Below, one piece after another: positions 23,006 through 29,242 of a stretch of DNA of 41,024 nt. Numbering within the stretch: position 1 is the first letter of the stretch; each line of letters begins with the position of its first letter. This DNA is from a virus. The position numbers were made by a program, and so were the translations under genes. The DNA is taken from IMG/VR virus record IMGVR_UViG_3300045284_000061, positions 1-41,024 of that record; one strand, 5' to 3'. The notes beneath the pieces are model-generated. The model saw nothing but the letters and a program-made list of their open reading frames with translations, did not search any database and was not told where the DNA came from.

Positions 23006-23712
23006 TAGCTGACTTCCAGTGGAAGCACTTCCTGCTGGAGGCGCGTCGCCGCGATCTCGCAATACTGTTCTTCGAACTCAATGCCGATAGCGTTCCGGCC
23101 GAGATATTTTGCCGCGCTCAATGTCGTCCCACTGCCCATGAACGGGTCGAGAATCAAACCGTGCGGCTTCGATAGAATCGCCACATACCGGCTAATCATT
23201 GGCAACGGCTTTATGGTTGGGTGGAGCCTGTCTTTCGTGCTGCCCAGCCAGTGTTGAAATACCTTGGAATAGGTCGCTTCGCCAAGATCGTTCTGAAATG
23301 GTCGCCCTGGTTCATAGATAAGGCAGACATACTCCAGGTCGCTCTTGAAGGTGTTGTTGCAGAACGGCACTGCGTTGGGCTTCCACAGCACATGCAGATC
23401 GAACTTCCGGCCTTCGGCTAGTCGTGCATATTCTTGAATGAGATCGCGGCTCCCAAACGCCACGAAATTCGCCACAGCCTGAAGCGAGAGGCACTGTGGA
23501 ACAAACGTAGACGGCTCGCACGCGCTCATTTCTCTAAACTTTGGCAACCGATGGATCGGTGACCGAGCGACAATACCGCCGCCATCAGCGTGTTCATGGC
23601 GATAGGGCGGGTCAGTCAACACTAAGTCCACCCCACAAGCGAGCAACGGCATTACATCCCGGCAATCCCCGTGGTAAATGGTGACCCCGGCGTGCTCGTA
23701 ATACGGGACCAT
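23005..23712 (-). CDS. DNA N6-adenine or N4-cytosine methyltransferase
   Basis: 235 residues. Motif IV is DPPY at 34-37 and motif I is DPFMGSGTT at 189-197, an order (IV before I) of beta-type amino-methyltransferases. It opens with PYYEHAGVTIYHGDCRDV and ends with EIAATRLQQEVLPLE, nearly the same frame as the second enzyme at 30452-31207. There is no restriction partner, so it probably protects phage DNA from host restriction or affects gene control. The target sequence cannot be told. It is in the leftward operon and overlaps the RHH-like gene. Confidence 0.9.
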   Translation of the reverse strand: MVPYYEHAGVTIYHGDCRDVMPLLACGVDLVLTDPPYRHEHADGGGIVARSPIHRLPKFREMSACEPSTFVPQCLSLQAVANFVAFGSRDLIQEYARLAEGRKFDLHVLWKPNAVPFCNNTFKSDLEYVCLIYEPGRPFQNDLGEATYSKVFQHWLGSTKDRLHPTIKPLPMISRYVAILSKPHGLILDPFMGSGTTLSAAKYLGRNAIGIEFEEQYCEIAATRLQQEVLPLEVS

Positions 23713-23715
23713 CGG

Positions 23716-23922
23716 CTAGGCGGCCGGTTCTGAGGCCCCAGGCGGCGCAGGGGCGACGATCTGGGCGGCTTTGGCCCTCACCCTATCCCACCGGGCTTGA
23801 CACGCCTGGCGGGCAATCTCGGAGCGGCGCTCGGGCGTGAGCTTCTGGGCGCGGGCCAGCCCCCCCTTCTTCCCGAGGCGCTTGTGGTAGCGTTTAACGA
23901 TTTCGCGGGGCGTGAGAGCCAT
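23716..23922 (-). CDS. KGG-type small basic protein, first gene of the leftward operon
   Basis: 68 residues. Residues 8-45 (KRYHKRLGKKGGLARAQKL, then PERRSEIARQACQARW) are the KGG repeat pattern of small stress or DNA-binding proteins; a relative opens the gene at 10255-10575. It starts at ATG 23922 only eight bases after a TATACT -10, so its message is near-leaderless. It may regulate the leftward unit. Confidence 0.66.
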   Translation of the reverse strand: MALTPREIVKRYHKRLGKKGGLARAQKLTPERRSEIARQACQARWDRVRAKAAQIVAPAPPGASEPAA

Positions 23923-23930
23923 CTGGCGGG

Positions 23931-23960
23931 AGTATAGCCGATCTCGGTTCTAAACGGCAA
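23931..23960 (-). promoter_or_regulatory. Leftward promoter of the control operon
   Basis: Reverse strand: -35 TTGCCG (23955-23960), 18-base spacer, -10 TATACT (23931-23936). ATG 23922 begins nine bases past the -10, close to the expected start of transcription. GGTTCT at 23946-23951, in the spacer, is the inverse of AGAACC in the opposing promoter. Confidence 0.68.
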
Positions 23961-23971
23961 GAAATAACCCC

Positions 23972-24000
23972 TTGCTACTAAGAAAGAACCCTGCTATCCT
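23972..24000 (+). promoter_or_regulatory. Rightward early promoter
   Basis: -35 TTGCTA (23972-23977), 17-base spacer, -10 TATCCT (23995-24000). ATG 24007 is seven bases beyond the -10, so transcription should begin at or next to the start codon. AGAACC at 23985-23990 lies in the spacer. It probably drives the early block from 24.0 kb. Confidence 0.66.
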
Positions 24001-24006
24001 TCTCTC

Positions 24007-24084
24007 ATGTCCAATCTGAAACACATCCTGAGCGGCGCGATTGTCCTGACCCTGCTGGCCCTCGTGCTAGTGTGGGTGGCCTAA
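24007..24084 (+). CDS. 25-residue membrane peptide, first gene of the early block
   Basis: MSNLKHILSGAIVLTLLALV continues LVWVA. It is one membrane helix with a polar, weakly basic start. The stop is followed directly by TTG of the next gene. It appears to be translated from a leaderless message. Confidence 0.55.
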   Translation: MSNLKHILSGAIVLTLLALVLVWVA

Positions 24085-24342
24085 TTGCCTGAACGGATCG
24101 ACCCGGAGACCGAGCCGTGGAATACGCCAGATAACGCGTGGGCGACGGTGATCGATGACTTCGCGATTACCGATGCGATGATTCGCTACGGCGGCTCGTT
24201 CGTGTCGGGCCTCGGCCGGTTATATCGGCAAGCGGACGCGGACAACCGGGCGAGTCTCAAAACGGCGTTTCCGGCGTATTGGAAGACCTATCACGACCTC
24301 GCCCTCTTCAAAGCGCACGACGCACAGTGGGGTGAAGCCTAA
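24085..24342 (+). CDS. Small early protein, unknown
   Basis: 85 residues from TTG 24085. The sequence (NTPDNAWATVIDDFAITDAM, GLGRLYRQADADNRASLKTA, WKTYHDLALF) is soluble and helical, with a WxxY-type start seen in small phage early proteins of unknown role. It overlaps the next gene by TAATG. Confidence 0.6.
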   Translation: MPERIDPETEPWNTPDNAWATVIDDFAITDAMIRYGGSFVSGLGRLYRQADADNRASLKTAFPAYWKTYHDLALFKAHDAQWGEA

Positions 24343-24602
24343 TGAGTGACGAGTTTACGATGACGGAACGGCCGATGACAAAAGCCAGAGGCCGCTCGGA
24401 GATTAGCGCCATCCGCCTCGCGTTGCGGGAGACATTGACGAACGGCCGCGCTATTCGTGTGCCGTTGAATGGCACGACGGAACACATAATGCGAGCGCGG
24501 ATCGCCGGTCATGCGAAGGCCGAACAGGCGGGATCACGGACGCGGCGCGACGGAGATGCGCTGATCGCGTGGCTCGTGCCGAAAGTCGAGGCGCCGAAGT
24601 GA
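24342..24602 (+). CDS. Small early protein, unknown
   Basis: 86 residues. It contains EISAIRLALRETLTNGRAIR, VPLNGTTEHIMRARIAGHA and an Arg-rich GSRTRRDGD, suggesting nucleic-acid contact. The end overlaps a GTG start (GTGA). No family recognised. Confidence 0.6.
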   Translation: MSDEFTMTERPMTKARGRSEISAIRLALRETLTNGRAIRVPLNGTTEHIMRARIAGHAKAEQAGSRTRRDGDALIAWLVPKVEAPK

Positions 24603-24682
24603 CCGTTCTCACGCTCTGGCATGTCGCGGTGTACGCCTGTCTCGGGTTGGCCTTCGCGGGCTTCGTGCTGATGCTCGCGTAG
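24599..24682 (+). CDS. 27-residue membrane peptide ending at an in-frame TAG
   Basis: GTG 24599 overlaps the previous stop. The peptide TVLTLWHVAVYACLGLAFAG then FVLMLA is a single membrane helix. The TAG at 24680-24682 is followed in the same frame by 48 codons that continue the protein logic (see 24683-24829). Confidence 0.5.
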   Translation: MTVLTLWHVAVYACLGLAFAGFVLMLA

Positions 24683-24829
24683 ATCGTCATCGATATCGAG
24701 GCGTACCGAAAATCGCGTGTCCTGCCCTTTGATGATGTGGATGAAGCGTTGGCCCGAGACGCGGCGCGACGGCGGCTCGAGCTGGATCTGGCGTCGCGGA
24801 CGAAACACGGCTTACGACAGGTGAAATGA
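24683..24829 (+). pseudogene. Cytoplasmic part of the membrane protein, cut off by TAG
   Basis: Forty-eight codons in the same frame as the upstream membrane peptide, ending TGA 24827-24829. They read IVIDIEAYRKSRVLPFDDVD, then EALARDAARRRLELDLASRT. Together with the upstream helix this looks like one 76-residue, single-pass protein. There is no good start of its own (GTG 24737 would remove the first 18 residues). TAG is an ordinary stop elsewhere in this genome. It may be a mutation, a sequencing error, or occasional read-through. Confidence 0.42.
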
Positions 24830-24830
24830 A

Positions 24831-25235
24831 TTGCCCAACATCAACGACGTGTTCCCGACGAAATATCTCAAGGCCCACGAGCTGAAGGGCAAAGAACCGA
24901 TTGTCACGATTGACCGTGTCGCGTTTGAGCCGGTCGGTCGGGACCGCGAAATGAAGCCGGTCGTCTACTTCGTCGGCAAAGAGAAGGGCATCGTCCTCAA
25001 CAAGACGAACGCCAACAAAATCATCGAAATCTCCGGGTCGGCCTTGACGGAAGAGTGGACGGGCACGCGGGTGAAGCTCTACGCCGCTGAGGCCGATTTC
25101 GGCGGGGACACCTACGATGTCGTCCGGATCAAGTCGCCCAATGGAAGCCGGATGTCACGGATGACGCCCGCTCCACCGCCTCCACCCCCAGCGAGAGTAC
25201 ACGATGACATCGGGGACGATGAAATCCCGTTCTGA
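24831..25235 (+). CDS. ssDNA-binding-like protein with SSB-type tip
   Basis: 134 residues from TTG 24831. The body (NINDVFPTKYLKAHELKG, VVYFVGKEKGIVLNKTNAN, TGTRVKLYAAEADFGGDTY) matches a phage family usually placed among early DNA-metabolism proteins and predicted OB-like. The tail is Pro-rich (PAPPPPPPARVHDD) and ends in DDEIPF, the acidic-aromatic tip by which SSBs recruit partners. It lies next to a nuclease gene, fitting recombination or replication. Confidence 0.68.
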   Translation: MPNINDVFPTKYLKAHELKGKEPIVTIDRVAFEPVGRDREMKPVVYFVGKEKGIVLNKTNANKIIEISGSALTEEWTGTRVKLYAAEADFGGDTYDVVRIKSPNGSRMSRMTPAPPPPPPARVHDDIGDDEIPF

Positions 25236-25247
25236 TCAAAGGACGAC

Positions 25248-26066
25248 ATGACACCCAAGACGACGAAGCCGGTTCGGAAAGACAGCGCGATCGGGGGACG
25301 GTTCTACACCGTCGAGGGCGTGGACTATCCGAGCGTGACGCATATCCTGACGGCGATCGCGAAGCCCGCCCTGATTGCCTGGAGCGCGAATACGGAACGA
25401 GCCGCGGTGACGGAGGCGGCGGCGGATCTCTATACCGAGTGGGCGAAAGAGATTGTCCCGCCGGTGATGCCGCGTGAATCCTACGTCGCCACACTCATGA
25501 CGCGACTCGGCACGGTGAAAGCCCACCAAAAGGAACTAGCCAAGGCCGGCGAGATCGGGACACAGATTCACCAGTACATCGAATGGTTCATGCGGACGGC
25601 CATTGGTGCGGAGCCAGGCCCGGAACCGAAGGTCTGCGACAATGCGCTCTGGGGGTTCATGGCGTTTCAGGATTGGGCGAAAAGCGTGAACCTCAAGCCG
25701 GTGCTCATCGAACAGACGATCTACTCCAAATCCTACGGCTACGCGGGGACGATGGATCTCTTGGCGCGAGTAAACGGGACATTGACGCTGGTCGATTTCA
25801 AGAGCGGGAAGGCGGTCTACCCGGAATCCTTTCTTCAGTCAGCGGCCTACAGCGTCGCGCTCGGTGAAATGGGCTACGTGCTTCCGGCCGAGGCGCTGAT
25901 CGTGCGGCTCCCCAAGGTGGACACGGACCCGGACTTTGAAGTCGTGACGGTGCCGCCCGTGACGGAGCTGTTCCCGGTGTTTCTGGCGGTGAAGGAACTG
26001 TGGACATGGACCTACGCCAACGAGGCAGCGTATCGCGAGCGCCGGCAGAAAGCGGCGGTGGCCTAA
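25248..26066 (+). CDS. PD-(D/E)XK exonuclease (RecB/Cas4-like)
   Basis: 272 residues. Motifs in order: a GEIGTQIHQYIEW helix (Gly104-x3-His108), Glu155 (VLIEQTIYS), GTMDLL with Asp170, DFKSGK with Asp183 and Lys185, and Q197SAAY201. These are the metal and catalytic residues of PD-(D/E)XK nucleases. It probably resects DNA ends for recombination with the neighbouring SSB-like protein, or degrades host DNA. Its stop overlaps the next start (TAATG). Confidence 0.88.
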   Translation: MTPKTTKPVRKDSAIGGRFYTVEGVDYPSVTHILTAIAKPALIAWSANTERAAVTEAAADLYTEWAKEIVPPVMPRESYVATLMTRLGTVKAHQKELAKAGEIGTQIHQYIEWFMRTAIGAEPGPEPKVCDNALWGFMAFQDWAKSVNLKPVLIEQTIYSKSYGYAGTMDLLARVNGTLTLVDFKSGKAVYPESFLQSAAYSVALGEMGYVLPAEALIVRLPKVDTDPDFEVVTVPPVTELFPVFLAVKELWTWTYANEAAYRERRQKAAVA

Positions 26067-26281
26067 TGCCTGCGGTGGACTATCGCCAACTGGCCGCCGA
26101 CATCGCCCGCCAAGAAGCGCAGCGCATAAAAGCGTACTCGCACTGGTCGGACTGGGAATATCCCTCCGTCGCGTTGTGCGGCGCGAGCATTGAACACATG
26201 CCGCGCGATTTCTCCTTTGAGCCGACGTGTCCGACGTGTGCGGTGTTGAAGGCGCGAGCGGATGCGCTGAGATTCGAGTGA
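26066..26281 (+). CDS. Small Cys-containing protein
   Basis: 71 residues from ATG 26066. It has VALCGASIE and EPTCPTCAVLKARAD; CxxC plus a further Cys suggests a zinc ribbon. It overlaps the HTH gene by one base (TGATG). Unknown role. Confidence 0.6.
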   Translation: MPAVDYRQLAADIARQEAQRIKAYSHWSDWEYPSVALCGASIEHMPRDFSFEPTCPTCAVLKARADALRFE

Positions 26282-26769
26282 TGCGACCGAAACTCAGCGA
26301 CGACAACTTCTGGCCCAGTGACGCGCTCGCGCGGCGCGTCCGGGCCGAAGAGCTACGGCGGCTCTATCTCGATGAACGGCAGACCACGATTGAGATCGGG
26401 CGCCTCTATGGCGTGGCGCACAACACGATTCATGGGCGACTCAGAAAACTCGGGATTCCGACGCGGCGGGTGGGTGTATCGCGGCATGTGACGTGTTGTG
26501 AGCCGGACTGTCAGTTGCCGATTCATCGCGTGCTGCATAAAACGAACGGCTCTTGGTACGGACGGCGCTGCCGACTCCACTGGATCATCTTTCGGATGGA
26601 AGTCGTCGCGCGCTACAACGATAAGCATCTCGGAAAGGACGATGAAGCATGGCTCCGGAGAATGAGGCAGTTACTGGCACGAGTCAAAAGACTGAACCGC
26701 GAAGTCTCGCAATCGCTGAAGCCGGAATCGGCACCGGCAACGACTTCGCCCGCTGCATGTCCGCCTTAA
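26281..26769 (+). CDS. HTH DNA-binding protein with zinc-like segment
   Basis: 162 residues from ATG 26281. Residues 20-60 (AEELRRLYLDERQTTIEIGR, then VAHNTIHGRLRKLGIPTR) form an HTH of the sigma-4/transposase type. Residues 70-100 have CCEPDC and RRCRLHW, a likely metal site. The rest is helical and Lys/Arg-rich. The last 121 bases also encode, in another frame, the start of the next gene. It may be a regulator or a nuclease-associated DNA-binding protein. Confidence 0.65.
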   Translation: MRPKLSDDNFWPSDALARRVRAEELRRLYLDERQTTIEIGRLYGVAHNTIHGRLRKLGIPTRRVGVSRHVTCCEPDCQLPIHRVLHKTNGSWYGRRCRLHWIIFRMEVVARYNDKHLGKDDEAWLRRMRQLLARVKRLNREVSQSLKPESAPATTSPAACPP

Positions 26770-26957
26770 TGAGCGACATCATCGCATCTCGGGTGACGCC
26801 GCAAGTGGGCAACGCGGTGTGCAATGCGGGCGGGAAGCTCTTGAAGGTGGTCGAACTGCAATTGCGCTACGGCAGCGCCAAGGAACCAAACGGCGAACGG
26901 GTCTTGCATTTGACGCCCGCGATGGACCTGGGCGGCGACAAGCATGGATCTCAGTAG
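26649..26957 (+). CDS. Conserved-looking early protein, long overlap with the previous gene
   Basis: 102 residues from ATG 26649. The core (FARCMSALMSDIIASRVTP, QVGNAVCNAGGKLLKVVELQ, RYGSAKEPNG) looks like a real soluble protein. The first 40 residues overlap the C-terminus of the HTH protein in another frame for 121 bases. A later start would be possible but the downstream part is clearly coding. Unknown function. Confidence 0.62.
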   Translation: MAPENEAVTGTSQKTEPRSLAIAEAGIGTGNDFARCMSALMSDIIASRVTPQVGNAVCNAGGKLLKVVELQLRYGSAKEPNGERVLHLTPAMDLGGDKHGSQ

Positions 26958-27297
26958 CTTAAAGCTCGACACGCTGGCGGATCGCCCACGGATGGCCATC
27001 CCCAAACCACGCGCGGTCATTGAAGACCGAATTGCTTACAAGAGAGGCCGCGAGCAGCAGGCGCGTTCGTTTCGCGCACAAGTCTGGCTTCGTGATGAGG
27101 GCAAGTGTCGCGTGTGCGGGCGAAAGGTGATTCACAGCCTCGAGCTCGTGCCGAACAGAGGCGACGTCCACCATCTGGAAACGCGCGGCGCACATCCAGA
27201 GAAGCGATTCGACCCCGCGAATGGTGTCCTACTGTGCGCGGTCTGCCATCCGAAGGTGCAACGCGGCGCGATGAAGGTTCCTGGAGGCGTGCGGTGA
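26944..27297 (+). CDS. HNH endonuclease
   Basis: 117 residues. Residues 45-110 hold a zinc-bound HNH: CRVCGRKV, then GDVHHLETRGAHPEKRFD, then NGVLLCAVCHPKVQRG. The VHH His is the catalytic pair and the two CxxC bind zinc. It may act in packaging, recombination or homing. It overlaps the preceding gene by 14 bases and the next by GTGA. Confidence 0.86.
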   Translation: MDLSSLKLDTLADRPRMAIPKPRAVIEDRIAYKRGREQQARSFRAQVWLRDEGKCRVCGRKVIHSLELVPNRGDVHHLETRGAHPEKRFDPANGVLLCAVCHPKVQRGAMKVPGGVR

Positions 27298-27512
27298 GCT
27301 TCATTCACGTCTACATGCACGCCCCTGACGACTTTGAAGTCTGGCTCGATACCGAGGTCGGGAATAGCCAGGACGGGCTGTGTGTCGGCAAAGGGGCCAC
27401 CGAGGAAGATGCCGTCTCAGACGCCCATCGGACACTGACGGCTGGTGTGGACACGCTGGTGCGACGGCTCGCGCTCATCGAGACTGATGCGCCCGCTGAA
27501 GTGAAGCGATGA
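27294..27512 (+). CDS. Small early protein, unknown
   Basis: 72 residues from GTG 27294, which overlaps the HNH stop. It reads SFIHVYMHAPDDFEVWLDTE, GKGATEEDAVSDAHRTLTAG. The pattern of short strands and a helix resembles small dsRBD-like or HicB-like folds, but the match is too weak to name. ATGA overlap follows. Confidence 0.58.
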   Translation: MSFIHVYMHAPDDFEVWLDTEVGNSQDGLCVGKGATEEDAVSDAHRTLTAGVDTLVRRLALIETDAPAEVKR

Positions 27513-27700
27513 GTCTGGACTATTTCCGGGGTTCGGCGTTTGCGTTTAAGGAACTGATGCGCAAAGCCCTAGCGGAGATCGACCGAGGCGATGGGGAGTT
27601 GAAGCCGGTGCGCTGGCGGTTCACGACGGCGAATCCGGCCAGAACACAGATCAGCCAGTTCAAGGCGCGGGTCTTACGACTCCAAAAGAAGGCGCGATGA
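27509..27700 (+). CDS. Small basic protein
   Basis: 63 residues (YFRGSAFAFKELMRKALAE, FTTANPARTQISQFKARVL). Basic, likely helical, unknown function. Coupled to both neighbours by ATGA overlaps. Confidence 0.55.
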   Translation: MSLDYFRGSAFAFKELMRKALAEIDRGDGELKPVRWRFTTANPARTQISQFKARVLRLQKKAR

Positions 27701-27930
27701 GCCTGATCAGTATTTGCCAGCGGTGTGGCGACAACAACCAGCATGCGTGGAACATCAAGCAAGCTGAGTTTCACGTGGGCGGGCTGATGAACTGGAAAGT
27801 GCAACTCTGTCCAGACTGCACCGTGACGGTGGAACAAGCACTCTTGAAGGCGCTGAGACCACCACGGGCGGTGGGCGCGGTAGATCCAGTCGGCGCGACG
27901 CAGGGGCAGGAAGGTTCGACGCGCGACTGA
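27697..27930 (+). CDS. Small zinc-ribbon-like protein
   Basis: 77 residues. CQRCGDNNQHAW and VQLCPDCTVTVEQALLKAL form a four-Cys ribbon in the first 55 residues; the tail is flexible. Probably a metal-stabilised regulator or adaptor. A half parS-like GTTTCACGTG lies inside but is not a full site. Confidence 0.62.
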   Translation: MSLISICQRCGDNNQHAWNIKQAEFHVGGLMNWKVQLCPDCTVTVEQALLKALRPPRAVGAVDPVGATQGQEGSTRD

Positions 27931-27977
27931 GTATCTTCTGTATTTTCTAGCTGTTGGCGTCGTGGGAAGGCGGGACG

Positions 27978-28421
27978 ATGACGGACTGTGAATCGGCGGA
28001 GCAGCCGAACCTGAATCAGTGGACGTGTTTCCACTGCGGAGAAACATTCACCACGCCAGGGTCAGCTCGGGACCACTTCGGCGCTGTTGAGGGTACGGAC
28101 GCGGGATGTCTCGTTGATCGTGTGGCTGTCGAGGAAGGCGGCACGCCTGAACGGGGACGCGGGCTCCTGATGGCGCTCCGAAAGGCTGAGGGCCGGATCG
28201 CGGAACTTGTGCGCGAATTAGATCGTGTGGAGAACGATGCGCGGCTCTGGCATGAATCTGAAGCCGAACGACGTCGGTTACAACAAGGTCACGACACGTC
28301 ATGGTTTCTGTTCCTGGATTCCTTAGAAGGCGAGCGCCTGGTCTTAACTGAGCGCGTGAAGGAACTGGAAGCCATCGTGGGCGTGTCGGCGGGCCTCCCC
28401 GCGGCGGGGGAGGGGGAGTGA
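27978..28421 (+). CDS. Zinc-finger plus coiled-coil protein
   Basis: 147 residues from ATG 27978 (AAGGCGGG upstream); an earlier TTG would add eight residues. Residues 14-45 (WTCFHCGETFTTPGSARDHF, DAGCL) form a C2HC-type finger. Residues 65-140 are a coiled coil (KAEGRIAELVRELDRVEN). It ends in PAAGEG, encoded by the first copy of the GC-rich repeat that supplies the next gene's ribosome site. Confidence 0.65.
   Translation: MTDCESAEQPNLNQWTCFHCGETFTTPGSARDHFGAVEGTDAGCLVDRVAVEEGGTPERGRGLLMALRKAEGRIAELVRELDRVENDARLWHESEAERRRLQQGHDTSWFLFLDSLEGERLVLTERVKELEAIVGVSAGLPAAGEGE
28398..28415 (+). repeat. GC-rich ribosome-site repeat, copy 1
   Basis: CCCGCGGCGGGGGAGGGG. It encodes PAAGEG at the end of one gene and gives GGGGGAGGGG to the start at 28418. 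Copies follow at 28880 and 29219, with a partial one at 29402. Confidence 0.75.
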
Positions 28422-28903
28422 AGGCCTTGAGCCTGACGCAACCGTGGGCGACGTTGGTTGCCCTCGGCGCGAAGCGGATTGAAACCAGAAGCTGGTCGAC
28501 GTCGTTTCGTGGGCCGATTGCGATTCACGCCTCAAAGAGGTTCCCGCGAGATTGTCAGGAGTTGTGCGCGAACGAACCGTTTCTCAGTGTTCTCAAGGCG
28601 GCTGGGTTCACTAACACGAACGAACTACCAAATGGCGCCATCGTCGCCATGTGCAGGCTCGTACATGTGTTCCTGACTGGCGACACCCTGAACTATCACG
28701 ACCGAAGCCGCACGATACGCGGGCCGAATGGGTTGACCTACGAGATAACACCGCAGGAGATCGCCTTCGGGGACTACTCGCCCGGTCGATACGGCTGGGC
28801 GTTGGCTGAGGTGTGTCGGCTTCCGCAACCGATTCCGGCGAAGGGGTCACTCGGGTTGTGGAACGTCCAATTACCAGAGCCCGCGGCGGGGGAGGGGAAA
28901 TAG
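28418..28903 (+). CDS. ASCH-domain protein
   Basis: 161 residues from GTG 28418. The opening MKALSLTQPWATLVALGAK and RIETRSW, then FRGPIAIHASKRFPRD, are the classic ASCH signature, an RNA-binding or nucleotide-modifying beta-barrel related to PUA. Phage members are found beside DNA-modifying enzymes. It may read or act on modified bases or tRNA; function is not known. Its last codons are repeat copy 2. Confidence 0.85.
   Translation: MKALSLTQPWATLVALGAKRIETRSWSTSFRGPIAIHASKRFPRDCQELCANEPFLSVLKAAGFTNTNELPNGAIVAMCRLVHVFLTGDTLNYHDRSRTIRGPNGLTYEITPQEIAFGDYSPGRYGWALAEVCRLPQPIPAKGSLGLWNVQLPEPAAGEGK
28880..28897 (+). repeat. GC-rich ribosome-site repeat, copy 2
   Basis: CCCGCGGCGGGGGAGGGG again, identical over 18 bases to copy 1. 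It encodes PAAGEG at the end of the ASCH protein and places an SD just before the start at 28905. Confidence 0.75.
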
Positions 28904-28904
28904 C

Positions 28905-29039
28905 ATGACCGTTGTCGCGTTGTGCTTCGTGAGTTTTGGTGGCGGGTGGCTCCTGGGCTACGTGCTCGGCTGGAATGCGGGCACGAAGGACACCGAACGG
29001 CGCTGGTCCGACGCGGTGGGGCGAGCGGGGCATCGATGA
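28905..29039 (+). CDS. 44-residue membrane protein
   Basis: ATG 28905 to TGA 29039. A membrane helix (VVALCFVSFGGGWLLGYVLG) is followed by a charged tail (TKDTERRWSDAVG). Strong SD in repeat copy 2. The end overlaps the next ATG (ATGA). Confidence 0.58.
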   Translation: MTVVALCFVSFGGGWLLGYVLGWNAGTKDTERRWSDAVGRAGHR

Positions 29040-29242
29040 CGGACCGCACGCGCGACAGATCAAACTTCTACGGCGTCACGGTCTATGACCACGACGGCAC
29101 GATTGTGACCATTGAACCGGACATGCTCGCGGGGCGCGACATTGGCGAGCGCGAAGACGCGGCGATTCGTGCGGCGATTGAGCAACTCCGTGGGTTTATC
29201 GGGACCGAACGCCCACGGCCCGCGGCGGGGGAGGGACGCTAG
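29036..29242 (+). CDS. Small early protein ending in PAAGEG
   Basis: 68 residues from ATG 29036. It reads NFYGVTVYDHDGTIVTIEPD, EREDAAIRAAIEQLRGFIG and ends RPAAGEGR through repeat copy 3. Unknown function. It is the last well-supported gene before the structured region. Confidence 0.6.
   Translation: MTDRTRDRSNFYGVTVYDHDGTIVTIEPDMLAGRDIGEREDAAIRAAIEQLRGFIGTERPRPAAGEGR
29219..29235 (+). repeat. GC-rich ribosome-site repeat, copy 3
   Basis: CCCGCGGCGGGGGAGGG, matching copies 1 and 2 over 17 bases, again in the frame that gives PAAGEG. Confidence 0.72.

Noticed and set aside
24599-24829. Genome-wide TAG recoding
   Set aside because: Many well-supported genes end in TAG (coat, gp4-like, tail fibre-like, last ejection protein), so TAG is a normal stop here.
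27768-27777. Second parS, GTTTCACGTG
   Set aside because: Only the left half fits; the right half reads GGCGG rather than NAACA. Likewise the CTTTCACGTG at 22951-22960.
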